Notes: generated by a model not told the origin, from the sequence alone. A DNA stretch of 64,000 bases from Agarophyton chilense (GCA_030374765.1 JARGXX010000068.1:4774001-4838000); one strand, 5' to 3'; shown: positions 54,001 to 60,772, counted from the first letter of the stretch. Program-made: numbers and translations.

Positions 54001-54952
54001 AACGGTCACTCACATGAACGCGATTCATCTGACGTGCCACAAGGAAGCTGCACGGATGGACCGCAGCTCCCGACGGGATGAATGGGATGGAGCTTCACTC
54101 CGAAATTCTCAGACATTGTGCAACAATATGTTTCCGGTAAGACCTCCGGCGACCATGAAAACTGAAACTGATGGAGACCATGCAGGAACTATGAAGACAG
54201 CCAGGTTAAGTTATTCTTCTGCGATTGAAGGGTATTTTAAGAGACTGTCTTCTCTCGGACGTGTTGGTGTCCCGCAAGCAAAGGCAATTCTCTACGATCT
54301 TGGTCGAAGCTTTCTGCGATTTGCAGATGGCAGAAGTGCTGTATTTTCAGAGTATTCTCAAGGCGGTGGTGCTCATTCCAATGCGTGTTTTATACCGCAT
54401 CTTGTACAAATGGCTATACACATGATTGAAGTATCATCTCCGCTGCGCAAAACTGACCTCTTTATTGAAAATCCAGCTTTACAGATGATGGAAGATGCAT
54501 TGGTGAAGTATCTGAAAGAAAGCGAGCAAGGGGATCCAACATACTACGTGGCATCATCTCTAGTCCTGTATGATATTGATCAGTGGAACCTTGCCGGAGT
54601 AGAATTTCTCAAACGTTGTATGCGAGATTGCCCACTTCCCAAGCCGATTTTGCTTCGATTCCTTGTGTTCGCTGATCTTGTGAATCGTGTCCTGAAAAAG
54701 AACATTCGAGTCGGTCAGAGTGAGCATTGGTTAGATGGTCTACGAAAGCATATTGGCCTGGATGAAACATTCGCACAAGGCTGTGGGGATGTGATAAACG
54801 AGCGTTGGGAGAGGTATGTTCGGGAAATAACAAACGGTGCTCAGTTTTTGGATGGAATACGACAGAATATTGAATACGGTGAAGAAGACAGAGAATCTCA
54901 GAAGATGTTTTTTGAAGGCATATCCGAGTTTATTTCTACTTTGGAAGAATGA
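39068..54952 (+). CDS. UBR4: BIG/UBR4-type giant E3 ubiquitin ligase (calossin)
   Basis: One uninterrupted frame; from the first ATG (39068) it gives 5294 residues, close to plant BIG and animal UBR4 (about 5100-5200). The frame itself is open from 38972, so a 5' exon is not excluded. Domains by residue: helical repeats; UBR box at about 1380-1450 (WYFCYSCELSGSEGVCSTCA, FFCDCG); beta-propeller-like region about 1640-2030; ZZ finger about 2571-2620 (YRCDSCG, HCADCEDFDLC); a BIG-specific Cys-rich block about 3389-3447 (NAYQCRQCRNINYENLDGFL); and the UBR4 C-terminal E3 module about 4500-5290, including the hemiRING region (CVVCGDGFQC, HLTCHKEAARMD, SLRNSQTLCNNMFPVR). In the family it is a cytosolic N-degron and quality-control ligase. 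In the UBR box the usual C-H-x-x-H is C-H-R-D-C. Strong identification. Confidence 0.95.
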   Translation: MEQLFAVRVLVHYHDKPKVDHDAVRRLLFAAGVESLPLLSTDGATLKLSEYISTASNNRKTVVEVLGSSGTSLVQVASVFMLAEARAASDSLCTSPGELEVTCSALERLLGFLPRTTSPVPTMELRSSGKVKEGINWSRRTMHRLSRSTVSDSSQVSILRAVNAVLRLSDVATHCLAVASRQALTSKITCETAVNLSTRLLALASSLCNFQQMDSKPSLSFFSSNSLRTALVAGAMHLGAIVMEHVPIDAVGWMQTANSILMNNDRTAFAPVSILLALFGGMMSSAKRYEQTERETHSAESAVCLLSTLHHILEVDITRQPSDHSNTGKSIALLSGPLRRPNGEENSSEAIDSHGTLSQAARSFLGERVVAAEEDGDEGRIATGTVYHACEEYAKRAEEREGIIGLLVRLFEAAGRRFSQESADESVVSISEGTLPCPPDESDDCSDGPPLRQDSSLYSADQVDNRYRDFFGTGALVGLNNECGVEQNERIELHKEVAALALDTLGKWLEKAHSLPQYNDLDALQITGRICSSASCFVFNSSSASYDLRAAMLDFGSFIGPELRKRLEDHPSELQKSLVEKLIKTLTETCQRTNPVFSGIIQTFQTEAIENLWNLFELRGSHCEIKSERQEDVQGLTSDSILSLLLAATSEVNALPLMRRILNFLRSIVGSKKVSNVSISHVTVALLLLSYGASVYLGKSEDLDGHRIAFAALYHRDSDLAPEPCYPELLPESAEVQVLLPNKLHVDDRRARLFWDVTKSAPELVQQICATCCSQLDLVLQVLFGASNSLTGTDYIQEASALSDVKQFYHLYWSYVMSTKILHSLQSPNEVHDMSNELGLRGTNAFEMLSPFMVEEASRDSKRFEAMKNAVRSTSATIPILFCLECVVLYKCCGFSEGLTDDVEWLFTTLLQTCLECIENTVYNEPTENYSRLLSAFQSSPKEEIKRETDEFVDRRTIFKKNARDIPVCSALQQAMFYFRNIGSGRTPFVLASVFLSSAEFINHLSRNQLKAMRHLITQVSDHLIFVPQFSTELAAAMWVFIDAFLRRSFDLTSSQLSDNEVIISSIARVCGFAKLVERDTSSPRVIRALCMFARDTASLDDLGKVLQLAPFQREISEDITNGELKRWLAATLPRVSLANLLANLLVPADESAVAVSLHGESFSFLTEASQKSSLWRAALLSGLKHVHEADAVVWEKMVMRSVAESATLNNGVLLLVEKVIGMDDSLLAAKLLQHLFQATCKVFGEAVEVSLEAKCRILNFAVRLTMCYGLVSARCAEPVSPTCLEPTMFEFLVQALQMAPNRLFMLSGDCESKHLVLFLCNLLGCIERGLSNPSEEQEISANLESIEMEKNENGESILPDSPMTLLSLLRKSASSLQDCKDADTHPLCTYTSTGSQFVEQHWYFCYSCELSGSEGVCSTCARVCHRDCELAYSKFSRFFCDCGAGSDSRQESTSHGIPSSEDVDGSNINHQDLSSQRKQLPSSRPRKRKACQCLKSSDGSEGKSDSVNLMPEDHQNTQEVREFLLESELEKALVTELSNLSTDKTSLRFNHRAGLRKAFRAILNDSVDILTRTALYLTREIEGTRIVRECTGKWIPLSDAPDAVSSLSEANDFVGVTVHDQSAVCTKLFRPGTFDAKAAKDSSLLPSGVTVPHRSSIAHSGFERIVAVVEKSNSIEFVDASEELFSSDGILEKLESRTFRRVIVPFDVQHIMFHPSNSNILLVVGKEKVCVFVRADGSSNSSWMRMDVEVGLSEFIGYDGQNELVDVTWIDEDATLLLVVTTDFVKVFDVSIDTFCPCFFARTPSMDAMGPNNNEEIEGETALPSSEKKRIVAAVFARDHMESWKKRFLVFVLTSDCKMYVTKSKRNQAISPIFELCFEAKDGMNDNSCDVRKMIYYAEESMFIISFVSGNILCLPFSVRTKQDQLQVMIHEPHIFNSVFERGSEFEIDEVKGLERTFMFSEKQNSICCSGILKFEDKKLVLKSLSPSTSTVLGFCCFSSSAFIGEPALAGGLFLLNDGSVHRVDVTSIRRRLQMSQQALISSVTGRQPKWSGSSSGDQISTRYGGGSTPSSVGFFEKCRLVSDSVRIERMGVDLKSAVDHDRISVILAGSGSDCIVSNVENEPFRFAAIVENPALVLVGARMRFGGTDRSRQRVPAEVKVFNRSIRWNPRNGVKRWLDIPVSIPESVKSPHKITFELSPRRMNREGRFKADGLCAIDSLELYAVSNIEFTERKLLYEKAKSENQQARKEKKDETYEDLRNMVGHIKDCTPGTPALSLQHMSAEQSALLTVLNNIDRKSFLTSSQAGILLSEVNDMWSRSFLGLKAFDQDFLDYMVKPCLTLCLPELIKPYSVEFEDSSSDLWRVFSDGACYMISKEIISSYDNGIIPHFNFVEKGLFSAATLARSLFAVSVTLPAITAESWASLYDSMMPTEEHLLILIRAYLAMGRSGRLLCRSLEGVTINAVDVFMVLSVRRSISSDDNETLESTNVLVEMLCSFDQRLRIRTAQRLTELFEFLNYPIWNSSTPFESILTFALVRSLKKSKNGGESSNGFSKQDEESMGSDEPPRWAYRCDSCGEVCDQEWWHCADCEDFDLCTKCLRSSSPSVSETHTDAHILLKGTKEQDVDGQPLICGDHASGTSVREQAQGILRTIVTDVLEQVMAEEDSGTHWRYLNAAEAISQLLGSGCPPAVKLCRLEALFTSSFLPLLERLAESIGNDYRNAKVAIDGVLTVIPRCADIFILIISILLCASESGMAFFIHKHNIPNVLFSLLEKMHLKLQELAFHISSNGKGVTKRHPNVDIMSRNVWNKAKLGVPHQFIAGVKCNREDNESEVLVSGEHFRYSNYTFINIMIEVQHVLEFSYRTAANVSILEQMKDFPRKILCDIINFCDSCQSRHDPALLKMLGGSSEKLLSVLSMDNTDELNDVLDRYLYHDQSKRLREVVIGKRQSRLSMSYESALEVALVLGNIIKAARRHPETWRKYSITNQSIHHLLFEVARVTSGEIQTAALQLLAASFSPSTDYASKVMKSKIILCFEPVSKSQTDQELRSTSIKLSPEDEGGTHQAEVIMEDLVKKSASSGQVFPAVFTKDGFAIVHFLMFEVMLKSHNKPSRLAAADVLTFVMVRSASDVIAFGALIRELQHCFRKALRLMPYAGTMSDGIMTCLRLFIMCCQNGMFGSESEANLSALVGDISGLLMRTCNQLNSHPNSRLYGKLSSILDIDGYYLEADPCLTCAATTWESSEILESRLETIKAETKYTDCAIMHRLLAPHEVFSVRLKIIDPRRTRRAKKIEVYYSSRTVSDAADLKSHSHPWKKLNFYNLTPRATDSVLGFPVPIQAANVKFEFTEFYEAVELQQTSGAVESDQNDVGSSSAVIGTQRESRGADSLQCPRCSRAVTDRHGICRNCHENAYQCRQCRNINYENLDGFLCNECGYCKHGRFEFCVLGKPAYIIEPVLNDEDRRKSSEVIEKETTNVHRCMEQLTRIRSTIIRSLATGSPADEIREKVKIPGNSPISLGEIVPPRAELLEALLEGQVSQEVEEAANSTQGGVSITEDVLGDGNGSIDAHEREQSHQTRSNSGSPLNRPRRAELHQNSVPVESSIVSKTTSVLSTIYSKECRAIYTAMCRGVRVLTMTRAELVRYANSIDENRLNHANNLSVTVEETSRHISEAIGNIHNSVQPCCYACTQAFVANCVKLVRACMDVKVSRIPFKCSSQLVACVLRVYPQCEQKEVRVDIRKLITSLVRDNEASTKLVCEELARKISFCIESWETVDPHTVAQFDIGILESISRLDDDFWEERLRLVMTILFKASRYALTCSSVAESIILPSLQAALRVLREDLGLSIQTDDSSDAPPLDSAFSSNGQAYGFPVNDDNSDLRDQTSHFEVRVAPEGDGQLQGEELSPTNDEMHNSDEENSCQNLENGESTCTGDRSDDDPQSCRSNDGLRNITNPFSPHGGALGPGEHQTSSTKGHAEVQESTFSVLEVRNILEDAHDRGLATADISDWLKGKSSQATWFQSLVNEKLSTEGKNQKQPSKNEKGRSLLLSCFRMWKTMAIKIQNGAQTPLRTLSFGQNNWIVRLMLFTPCTAVRKECCIMLRLLCNDEESLRLQLLDVLTGDSLNLATTVEDMSQQFFDLLENILEPESYRLYLISTGFLPRITDLIRSMAEKLVISEVESDSSMRLMSFMEGYSLKRLVSVLSLFIEVIPPHQTRLRKRFFSGDGNSIVSSLQRAYLCLRKLISMRTTLTEECATRLCEILLSPSFLFFGPSILPVVSACVKELKAAKDRNDAQGIAILLDELCLMLCPERKEPTCMLSLNKAPTQEEFIRGNMARNPYISSSFDGPLMRDVKNKICRDLDLPGLLEDDFAMELLVAGNLVKLDLPIMGVYEHIWRGSAAAAMASSVQPVQHPRIMGLRRIGHAGNTRNSGGLSRIVWNRGGVLGTRRSIQERNGELSGRQEDITEPPMVIIYRLSGLDGEATEPIVESIPSDNLHENDEEEQFRDTIILGQVGGLDVLFELLSVVESWGDDAETAVRAPALRLLLASCQVAQNRATLAKSANAVSILLDCAASAFEHAQGSPAAVESAESLLIAAEQILAQQRRDLELCAGKSEDSMHLALNSPEEVISRVRVFLGRLSLATSPTAESSILHLLPFLVQGNPNAVDLVLRHTWFNWDLIDSSDIEQKKARQLGTVLLAIPRDVRGNDFIAHAVHSGLAENAVLQIVKRFPIPRRERRGEWQKSLEGHGPPLILRLLTGMSLFLGSAEDKFDTKADLRRCFSNQKEIIPVLCQVEMAVSENSVGSAAEELLEALSRDPILNKNIRREREAIKNARREAARLSRMSILRETGLSSVSAPQNEEVGTNALDAETSNGNSEPSFLKLLEELPDENGPSCVVCGDGFQCRPEEALGLYVHCRKVSLDYSSGLEEHLTDAMGVERGSENVLSEPRLDWDVWANGNARTSTGSKTSGSSCFTTVTHMNAIHLTCHKEAARMDRSSRRDEWDGASLRNSQTLCNNMFPVRPPATMKTETDGDHAGTMKTARLSYSSAIEGYFKRLSSLGRVGVPQAKAILYDLGRSFLRFADGRSAVFSEYSQGGGAHSNACFIPHLVQMAIHMIEVSSPLRKTDLFIENPALQMMEDALVKYLKESEQGDPTYYVASSLVLYDIDQWNLAGVEFLKRCMRDCPLPKPILLRFLVFADLVNRVLKKNIRVGQSEHWLDGLRKHIGLDETFAQGCGDVINERWERYVREITNGAQFLDGIRQNIEYGEEDRESQKMFFEGISEFISTLEE

Positions 54953-56272
54953 TGTGGCCAAATAATCAAGTTCTTGCACCGTTCCGTTATTCAAAACGTG
55001 GAACACTCGCTGCCCTTGATTGATCATGCAAATGGTTGATTGTTCAGTTTGGGGGCATTTCTGTTTCTGACATGTAAGGGTTTGGTTTCGGGCGTTACAG
55101 GTCAGGGGTAGGTCGAGATATTTGAAATTGCCGCTAACTTCCTAGTCACCAGTATGGTCAAGCATTGAAACACGATCCCCCAGGAGAGGTGGACAAGGGA
55201 AGAAAGAATTTTGGATTTACAGGATCCAAATTGACGGCTAGCTTGTGGCGAAACACCCAGAAGACGAGCGTTAGGGACCTTCAAATAGCATAATTTGTTA
55301 GCATTCAGTTAAATACAGCTTCCGGAAAAGTGTAGGAGCTCTACGAAGAATATCAGAAACTGAAAAGGTTTCATAACAGACAGATTGTTGCCAAGCCCTC
55401 CCCGTCGGAGGAGCAAGTTGGGATTAGAGTGCGCAGAGCAGTTTGTTTACCGCACTGTTTAGTAGAGGTTGGCCTTGTCCTTGGTCTATATCTGCAAAGT
55501 GGAACGTCATGGTTGCAGTACAGAACTTTTTGATCATCATTGGTTTGCAATACAATCATGAAAGCATATGGCAGAGGCTGTGCCGCTTGAAAGGCCTTTT
55601 CAATGATATTCTCGCCACACCAACATCGGTGGAACAGCTTGGCATTGCATATTTCCACTGAAAGTACATTGTGAGCCCCTTACCAGAGCATTTCTATTAC
55701 AATCAGGTTAAGCCAACAAAAACTGGATGTCGCCAGATGAACAAAGAAAGCAGTTGAGGCTTCAGCGATATGCACTGGTAGGCCCAAACCTTCGCGAAAA
55801 AGACAACAAACCGAGAGACTTGGCCCGGTTCTATTGGCACCGATGGTGACCCACAGTTGATCGGGGCTTCACTACGAAATAATCTTCTCTGAATCTCTGT
55901 CCGTACGCTTTGCCCTTTCCTAGTCGGCATTCAGTGCCCGTCGCGGGCGGAAGGGTTAGATTGGTAGAATCTGTGGCGCGGATTCTGCGTGCTTCTTCGG
56001 ATGAAAACGTGGGCTACGGTTGTTTCATAATCGTGGCCCAGAAGTTGAATGCCAAATGTCACGGGTTAAGTTAGGTGTCACGAGGTTAAGGATGCTGTAG
56101 AAGATGGATACAGTACATCAATTCCACAAGGTTAGGGCATGTACCAATCATAGGTTAGAAAACAGATTCCTCATTGTTGCCGCAATCTCGCGTCGGCCGG
56201 AATTGTCACTACCGCTGTTGTCACTGTCCCGAAAGTTGTCACATAGATCGAAACGACGCGACTTCGGTCAAC
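54953..56272. other. Convergent interval between BIG and the C2H2 gene
   Basis: 1.3 kb between the stop of BIG and the stop of the minus-strand zinc-finger gene, so it should hold both 3' UTRs. Short frames on both strands (for example 55371-55658 minus, which starts at GTG) have no support. No RNA gene seen. Confidence 0.4.
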
Positions 56273-57790
56273 CTATTCGATTGCAGCCGGTGGACCAGGT
56301 GGAAGAAGATGTAACAGCCCAGGGTGAGGCTGTTTCTTCATTTCCTGCTTCACTCGCTCCGGCGACATTTTATGCACGTTCAGTAGGTGCCTCTTCAAAT
56401 GACAACGCTTAGGATGCGTTTTTCCACAGGAGCAGCGGTACACTAATACCCTTTCATGCACTTCACGTCGATGACGAGTAAGGCCATTGAGACTTGGAAA
56501 CCCTTTCGCACATGATTCGACTTCACATACAAATGGACGAAACCCAGGATGCTCTTTAGCAGCATGATTTTCCAGATGAGCCGGGAATTTGTACCCCACT
56601 GTGCAATCTTCGAATGTACATTTGTACAGACCTTTACTCTCAGGATGAGTAGCATGCTCATGTCTGGTTTTGGCTCCAAAAGAGTCATATGATGCATCGC
56701 ACAGACTACATTTGTATTTACGGGGCGTTTCAGTGTGCACGTTGCTGATGTGTGTCCACAAAGTGGACTCTGAAGCATAGAAACCACCGCAACGAGGACA
56801 TGAGTATGCCTTGAGGTCCTGATGGGTATGACGGAAGTGACGCACAAGAGTTTCCATATCGGACACGGACTTCATGCACACCACACAAGAAATTCGTGTG
56901 GGAGAGTAATTACCATCAAGATTGCAAGAATGACGGGAACGTTTTGCAGGACGTGGATTTTCATCTGAGCACTGAGAGCTCTTGGTCTTCTTAGACGACA
57001 GAGCCGACTTTTCTGTCGTGGATGGCGATTTGGAGAAAGTGAATGCAATCTCATCATCCTCCGTGCCAGGCTCGACGTGAAGAGACTTGACGCGATAGTC
57101 AAATTTGGCGAGCACATGTTTTAACTGTTGCAAGGCAGAATAGATTTGTCTTGACTGTTCAAGTTGGTGATCTGATTCATGCATCTCACCAATAGATTGG
57201 AGTTCAGCATCGGTGAGATTGACATCTGGAGCGTTGTGCATGGCTGCGGCTCTGAGCGCGGACAGTGAGCGTTTCCTCTTCTGCGGACGAGATCGCTCTG
57301 AGTGAGGCCGGGACGATTCAGGCGAATCACATGGCGAAGTTGAGGCATGTGGAAACGGCGAGAGTAGAGAGGACGATAGCGAAAGTTCCGAGGCGATGGC
57401 GTTCTGCAAGTGAGGTGGAGGCTGAGGCTGCGGGGGAACGTTGATCGGCAAGATTTGAGCTTCGGCCTTCGGGGTGGGTGGTAAGAAGAAGGAAGGATCG
57501 TAAAGGGGAGAGGTGAGGAAGGACTCAATGATTGCAGGGTTGGAAGTCTTGGGCTGGAACGGTGGAGCGGCAGAGAGTGGCTCGGTGGAAGAGAGCATGA
57601 ATTTGCTCTGGACGATTGTGGGGTCGATGGCAGAAGGATCTGTGACGTGGGTGGTAGGGTCGGCCACATCAGTAGCAGGCGAAGAGAGGATGGAATCCAT
57701 GTTGGTGGGCAGCGGAAAGCAAGTCAACAGGTCGGAAGAAGAGGAGAAAAGATGCTGAGGCGGCATGGTATACGGCTGAGGGGAGCGCAT
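56273..57790 (-). CDS. C2H2 zinc-finger protein, six fingers, TFIIIA-like
   Basis: 505 residues from an ATG at 57790. The N-terminal 160 residues are Ser/Pro-rich; a basic cluster RPQKRKRS near residue 168 is a likely nuclear signal. Six C2H2 fingers lie at about 298-475: three with C-x2-C (CVVC, CPRC, CSLC), two with C-x4-C (CTFEDC, CEVESC) and a last one opening C-S-C-G-K. Mixed C-x2-C and C-x4-C spacing in a tight array with H-x3-4-H is seen in TFIIIA, which has nine fingers; here six are visible, so a general transcription factor is equally possible. Expected to bind DNA or RNA in the nucleus. No intron needed. Confidence 0.8.
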   Translation of the reverse strand: MRSPQPYTMPPQHLFSSSSDLLTCFPLPTNMDSILSSPATDVADPTTHVTDPSAIDPTIVQSKFMLSSTEPLSAAPPFQPKTSNPAIIESFLTSPLYDPSFFLPPTPKAEAQILPINVPPQPQPPPHLQNAIASELSLSSSLLSPFPHASTSPCDSPESSRPHSERSRPQKRKRSLSALRAAAMHNAPDVNLTDAELQSIGEMHESDHQLEQSRQIYSALQQLKHVLAKFDYRVKSLHVEPGTEDDEIAFTFSKSPSTTEKSALSSKKTKSSQCSDENPRPAKRSRHSCNLDGNYSPTRISCVVCMKSVSDMETLVRHFRHTHQDLKAYSCPRCGGFYASESTLWTHISNVHTETPRKYKCSLCDASYDSFGAKTRHEHATHPESKGLYKCTFEDCTVGYKFPAHLENHAAKEHPGFRPFVCEVESCAKGFPSLNGLTRHRREVHERVLVYRCSCGKTHPKRCHLKRHLLNVHKMSPERVKQEMKKQPHPGLLHLLPPGPPAAIE

Positions 57791-58747
57791 GGTTCAACGT
57801 AGGAGCAACACTGGTGCAAGGCGAGGGGGGATAGGGGGAGGGGGGGCAGGGAAGCGGGATTAGGGGGAAGACAAAAGTGGTAAGGTGGCAGGTCTAAATA
57901 GTGGTGGGGCGGGTGCACGTAGGGCCAGAGCAAAGGCGAAAATAGAGCAGGCGCGACGAGGGGCGACGGGATACAAGCGGCGCATGAGGAGTCGGCGCAA
58001 CGCAATCGGTGACGCAAGCCACTATCGTGCCGTGGAACAAGCGTTCGAAGTGTAGCACGCGTCGCGCGGCGAGTGCAGCGCCCACAACACTTGCCCGTGA
58101 ATGATTGGGCGATGGCATCGCCACAGCGGTTTGGTTGGACACGAGCCGTGACGAGGGGGGAGTGACGTAAATGGGCGGATGTGCAAGAAATCACACGTCA
58201 CGCCACATAATTCGGATCACGTCGTGTTCAGCTTCAGCCGTCGCCTGAAACACGCGCCTTCTCGAAGCGGCGGCACAGACAGAACAGCACGCGCTTCCGC
58301 TGAGCGCGAGCTAAGCGCACTACGCAACCGAGGGCTGGAAAGACTCAGCTTCCGGTGTCGTTGGCGACGGTCGCGTAGAAGTCTCGCGAGCAATTTGTTT
58401 TGAGGTGCCCGCCATCATGCAACTGACGGGTGACACTATTAAGCATAATACGCCAAAGTGTGACGGCGCCAGCGCATGATTCGCGCCAATCACAGCGCTC
58501 AGAAACACCACGGCCGAACTGGCGCGCCGCCAAAGGCGTCCCACAAGTGAAACTTACGTAACAGCGCCTACGCAACATCCCGGGGCTACGAAATCGCGAG
58601 CATTCCCAAACTCCGATCGTCACTCTCTCACACCCTTCCATCTAATACATACTACTGGCCCAATTGCAGTCTTCGCAACCTTCCACCAGGATGCCTTTGT
58701 AAGGTTACGTCCCATCTATCTCGACAAAATATACCGCCACAGCGGCG
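57791..58747 (-). promoter_or_regulatory. Upstream region of the C2H2 gene
   Basis: 957 bp between the start of the zinc-finger gene and the stop of MutY. It contains GTGACGTAAAT at about 58162, ACTTACGTAACAG at about 58553 and a CGCCAATCACAG (CCAAT-type) motif at about 58486. These are candidate factor sites only. No coding region: the frames found start at non-ATG codons or overlap on both strands. Confidence 0.35.
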
Positions 58748-60184
58748 TCATGACTTTACCGAATCCAGCGCGCTCAGCGCTGCACCAATCACCTTCTTCA
58801 TCTGTCTCGATATTGCACACGTTGCCAACTCGTTTTCGTGGATCCATCGAAACCCTTCCACATTCGCGCTCTCGTCCTGCTCGCCCGTTCGCATTGTCAA
58901 TACCTTGACCATAATGCTCTGCGTAATGTGGGAAAACACATGCGTCACTCTTCCACCCTCGACCAGCCGCTTGTCACAAGGCAAATGTGAACCATTACCC
59001 AGTTCCTCAATCAATGCCTCGTACATTTTGCGTTGCTCTTTGTCGTCATCCTCTTGCGACACCACCATGTTGGGGGTCTCCAAAAGACCAGCAAGCAACC
59101 CATCTCCCTCTTTCACCCTCATTAATACCTTTCTATTTCCGTCATCTCTACCCACGTCACATACAACCAATGCTAAAACCGTCTCGCGCCGCACCTTTTT
59201 TACCTTGCTCTTGTCCTTGATAGGATAACGTGTGACGTGCTCCGAAGCCTTCAAACCAGCCTTTGTAGCTTCGTTGAAAGCATCACATAATCCATTCACG
59301 GGACATAAGTCACACAACGCTCCCTTCGGTTTGCAAACCGTAGCTCCCAGCTCCATCAGTGCCTGATTGAAATCAGCTGCGTTCTCAATATCATGCACGC
59401 AAGTGGAGGCCATTTGCCAATAAACTCGAGAAAGCTCGTTCTGCTTTCTCAAGGCCTTCGTAATACCAGTGCGCAGCCTAGAGAATACGCGCTGGACATT
59501 CCCATCAACCAACGGCACAGCGTTTCCATATGCTATTGAACTTATCGCTCCAGCCGTATACATTCCCACACCACAAAGCTCTCGAAGCTGGTCAACATCT
59601 TCTGGTATCACTCCATTATGCAATTCAACAATTTGTTTTGCAGCCTCATGGACGAACTTAGCGCGTCTATAATACCCAAGTCCTGCCCAGAGCTCATACA
59701 CTTCATTCATACTCGCATTTGCCAGGTCACGAACGGTTGGAAACTTGTCCATCCATCGCTTGTAATATTGAATAACGACTGTGATTCGAGTTTGCTGACT
59801 CATCATTTCGGAGATCCACACCGCATACGGCGCGCCAGCACCAGCCTCTGTTTCAACCCGGGGCACAGGATCCATCGGCCTTCCATTTTTGCAATGGCGC
59901 GGAGGAGCCCTCCATGGCAATGGCCGATAATTATCGACGTACCAGTCCAGCAATCTCTGACGCAAACCTTGTACCTGTGTCGCACTGAACGAGAACTCAC
60001 TCGTGTTCACCTCCTCGGTAATATTCGACGACGGTTTTGGCTGCTCCACTTGTGCTGAAGTGGGCCGCGGTCGTTTCTGAGAACGACCCACTGTTGGACT
60101 GTAACGCAACGGAGGTCGTCGGGTACGCTTCACCATCACGCAAAGCACAACAGCCGAGTGAAATAAAACGCAGCGACGGCTCAT
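58748..60184 (-). CDS. MUTYH: MutY-type adenine DNA glycosylase
   Basis: 478 residues from the ATG at 60184 (462 from the ATG at 60136). The HhH-GPD core is complete: WISEMMSQQTRI with the catalytic Glu, the helix-hairpin-helix ELCGVGMYTAGAISSIAYG, and the catalytic Asp in LVDGNVQRVFSR (about residue 224). The iron-sulphur loop follows as C-x6-C-x2-C-x5-C (about 285-302: CKPKGALCDLCPVNGLC). The C-terminal 150 residues form the NUDIX-like domain with a THVFSHI step, which reads 8-oxoguanine. The enzyme removes adenine mispaired with 8-oxoG in base-excision repair. The longer start adds MSRRCVLFHSAVVLCVMVKR, a plausible mitochondrial presequence. The frame extends further up only from a TTG. 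Confidence 0.92.
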   Translation of the reverse strand: MSRRCVLFHSAVVLCVMVKRTRRPPLRYSPTVGRSQKRPRPTSAQVEQPKPSSNITEEVNTSEFSFSATQVQGLRQRLLDWYVDNYRPLPWRAPPRHCKNGRPMDPVPRVETEAGAGAPYAVWISEMMSQQTRITVVIQYYKRWMDKFPTVRDLANASMNEVYELWAGLGYYRRAKFVHEAAKQIVELHNGVIPEDVDQLRELCGVGMYTAGAISSIAYGNAVPLVDGNVQRVFSRLRTGITKALRKQNELSRVYWQMASTCVHDIENAADFNQALMELGATVCKPKGALCDLCPVNGLCDAFNEATKAGLKASEHVTRYPIKDKSKVKKVRRETVLALVVCDVGRDDGNRKVLMRVKEGDGLLAGLLETPNMVVSQEDDDKEQRKMYEALIEELGNGSHLPCDKRLVEGGRVTHVFSHITQSIMVKVLTMRTGEQDESANVEGFRWIHENELATCAISRQMKKVIGAALSALDSVKS

Positions 60185-60263
60185 GGAGGGAATCTTGCCC
60201 GCAAGATCACAACCGTGAAGGTGGGTGACAATCCTTTCCAAAAAAACAAAAATAGCAGCGCTC

Positions 60264-60270
60264 AAAAAAA
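60264..60270 (-). terminator. RNA polymerase III terminator of tRNA-Pro
   Basis: On the minus strand a run of seven T lies 31 bases after the tRNA 3' end. It is the first run of four or more T downstream, so it should end pol III transcription. Confidence 0.7.
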
Positions 60271-60301
60271 TGTTACGAACTCGCGCAGGATGGTTCCTAT
60301 C

Positions 60302-60373
60302 GGGCCACTGTGAGAATCGAACTCACGACCTCATCCACCCTAAGGATGAATCATACCACTAGACCAAGTGGCC
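60302..60373 (-). tRNA. tRNA-Pro(AGG)
   Basis: 72 bases with no intron. The acceptor stem pairs GGCCACT with AGTGGCC and ends with discriminator C. The D-arm carries GGTCTAGTGGTATGATT (box A). The anticodon arm is CATCC-TTAGGGT-GGATG with anticodon AGG, read as inosine-GG for CCU/CCC proline codons. The T-arm is GTGAG-TTCGATT-CTCAC (box B GTTCGATTC). No CCA is encoded, as usual for eukaryotes. Confidence 0.95.
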
Positions 60374-60583
60374 TACGACAGCTCCGCACAAGCTGGTGAA
60401 ATCAGGGGGCTCGGAATAGATACTTGAACTTAATTTTAATATAAACCATGATAAGTCCAACGTACAGTTTTGTTGTTTGCTCCACTCACACGAACGGAGT
60501 TAGCATTCTACCCTTCGTACCTACAAAGCGCGGGCGGGGATCGCGCTACCTCTACGCCACCGCTACACACCCCTCCTTCCGTA

Positions 60584-60772
60584 ATGACCGATCCCACCCC
60601 CGTAAAGCTACCACGCCTCAATACTCCTGGCAAGACCAGGCTGCACAATATGTTTACGGCCACGTTCACAATTCCGGGCATGCTCATTGGCGCTTTCACT
60701 CTTCTTCTCTACGTTTCCAATCGCCGTTCGGCTTCTCTTAAGTCCTCCTCATCGGATGAAGATTCTCACTGA
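60584..60772 (+). CDS. Small single-pass membrane protein, 62 residues
   Basis: The first ATG of the frame at 60584 gives MTDPTPVKLPRLN, then a basic-amphipathic stretch, one hydrophobic helix (IPGMLIGAFTLLLYV, about residues 29-45), a basic anchor (SNRR) and a Ser/Asp-rich tail. The layout is that of small organelle inner-membrane or ER tail-type proteins, but I do not recognise the family. An AT-rich TTAATATAAACC box lies 140 bases upstream, and the flank is shared divergently with the tRNA. It is short, so chance cannot be excluded; the regular layout and ATG context support it moderately. Confidence 0.5.
   Translation: MTDPTPVKLPRLNTPGKTRLHNMFTATFTIPGMLIGAFTLLLYVSNRRSASLKSSSSDEDSH

Noticed and set aside
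55371-55658. 95-codon minus frame after BIG
   Set aside because: Starts at GTG, lies in the convergent 3' region, and I see no family.
60185-60265. Longer MutY N-terminus from 60265
   Set aside because: The codon is TTG and lies in the pol III terminator of the tRNA; ATGs at 60184 and 60136 are better.
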